Part shown: positions 4,991-5,189 of the stretch, one piece after another
Layout: the number at the start of each line of letters is the position of its first letter
How positions within the stretch are numbered: the stretch's first letter is position 1
Assembly (NCBI RefSeq): GCF_039812505.1
Contig: NZ_JBDIAQ010000200.1
Span: 1-5,189 of the forward strand
Length of the DNA: 5,189 bases
Origin: Intrasporangium_A sp039812505
GTDB lineage: Bacteria; Actinomycetota; Actinomycetes; Actinomycetales; Dermatophilaceae
Direction: 5' to 3'
Position numbers and translations under genes: made by a program
The notes under the pieces: model-generated
Database searches by the model: none
Told to the model about the DNA's origin: nothing
What the model saw: only the letters and a program-made list of their open reading frames with translations

Positions 4991-5189
4991 ATGCACACCT
5001 CCACCCGACGTGGCTTCCTGGCCGCCGGCGGGGCCGGCCTGACCGCCTCGGCACTGGCGCCGCGGGCCGCCGGCGCCACGCCACCCCGGGCGTGTCTTCG
5101 GGGCCCAACCGGGCCCGGCCGGGGCCCGGTGGTGGCCTGGCTGCCCGATCCGGCCAGCGGGCAGGCGTACGTGCTGCGCGGCGAGCAGG
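4991..5189 (+). CDS. Tat-signal exported protein, N-terminal part only
   Basis: The frame opens at an ATG with GAAGGGA 7 bases before it, only 32 bases after the protease stop, and stays open to the window end (66 codons). Residues 1-29 form a twin-arginine signal: STRRGFLAAGGAGLTASALA, with Arg6-Arg7, Phe9 and Leu10 in the S/T-R-R-x-F-L pattern, an Ala/Gly-rich core and a likely signal peptidase site after Ala-Gly-Ala (residue 29). The mature part seen so far is Pro/Gly-rich and then VVAWLPDPASGQAYVLRGEQ, which I do not recognise. The protein is thus exported folded, often with a cofactor or partner. Its place in the same operon suggests it is a substrate or co-worker of the protease. That is an inference from position only, and the function needs the missing remainder. 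Confidence 0.85.
   Translation, partial: MHTSTRRGFLAAGGAGLTASALAPRAAGATPPRACLRGPTGPGRGPVVAWLPDPASGQAYVLRGEQ

Noticed and set aside
3510..5108. 532-codon minus-strand open frame opposite the protease cluster
   Set aside because: It is a GC-rich antisense shadow. The plus strand carries clear protease motifs, strong ribosome binding sites and the Tat signal over the same bases.
1..5189. CRISPR array, tRNA, rRNA, insertion sequence or phage attachment site
   Set aside because: I saw no regularly spaced repeats, tRNA-like fold, transposase or integrase motif, or terminal inverted repeats.

Overview
This is a very GC-rich window with strong G/C preference at third codon positions, GTG and TTG starts, and gene families typical of Actinomycetota (a DUF5995 protein, a compact TetR regulator, a Tat-exported protein). 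I read it as actinobacterial chromosome. I cannot name the genus.

Left part (1-1740): two translationally coupled minus-strand genes, a 198-aa conserved hypothetical protein followed by a 95-aa one-helix membrane protein with a degenerate-looking tail. They diverge from a plus-strand DUF5995 gene that has a plausible promoter. A 9-bp stem hairpin lies between the DUF5995 gene and the convergent gene to its right.

Middle part (1956-3200): a minus-strand GNAT acetyltransferase and, upstream of it on the same strand, a TetR-family regulator. In front of the regulator are two overlapping inverted repeats built on TGAC/GTCA. They sit on a plus-strand promoter candidate (TTGACA / GACTAT), which is the usual layout of an autoregulated TetR gene with a divergent target.

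Right part (3197-5189): the expected TetR target is not an obvious intact gene. About 350 bases hold a short, apparently frameshifted coding remnant and GC-rich hairpins. Then comes a tight plus-strand cluster of an 82-aa protein, a 365-aa chymotrypsin-fold serine protease and a Tat-signal protein cut by the window end. The main finding is that the 82-aa protein is a free-standing copy of the N-terminal domain of the protease encoded next to it. This suggests a protease module with a separate partner, inhibitor or folding-helper subunit, possibly acting on or with the exported third protein. The protease has a full His/Asp/Ser triad, no signal peptide, and an unusual CxCx5CxC segment just before the catalytic histidine.
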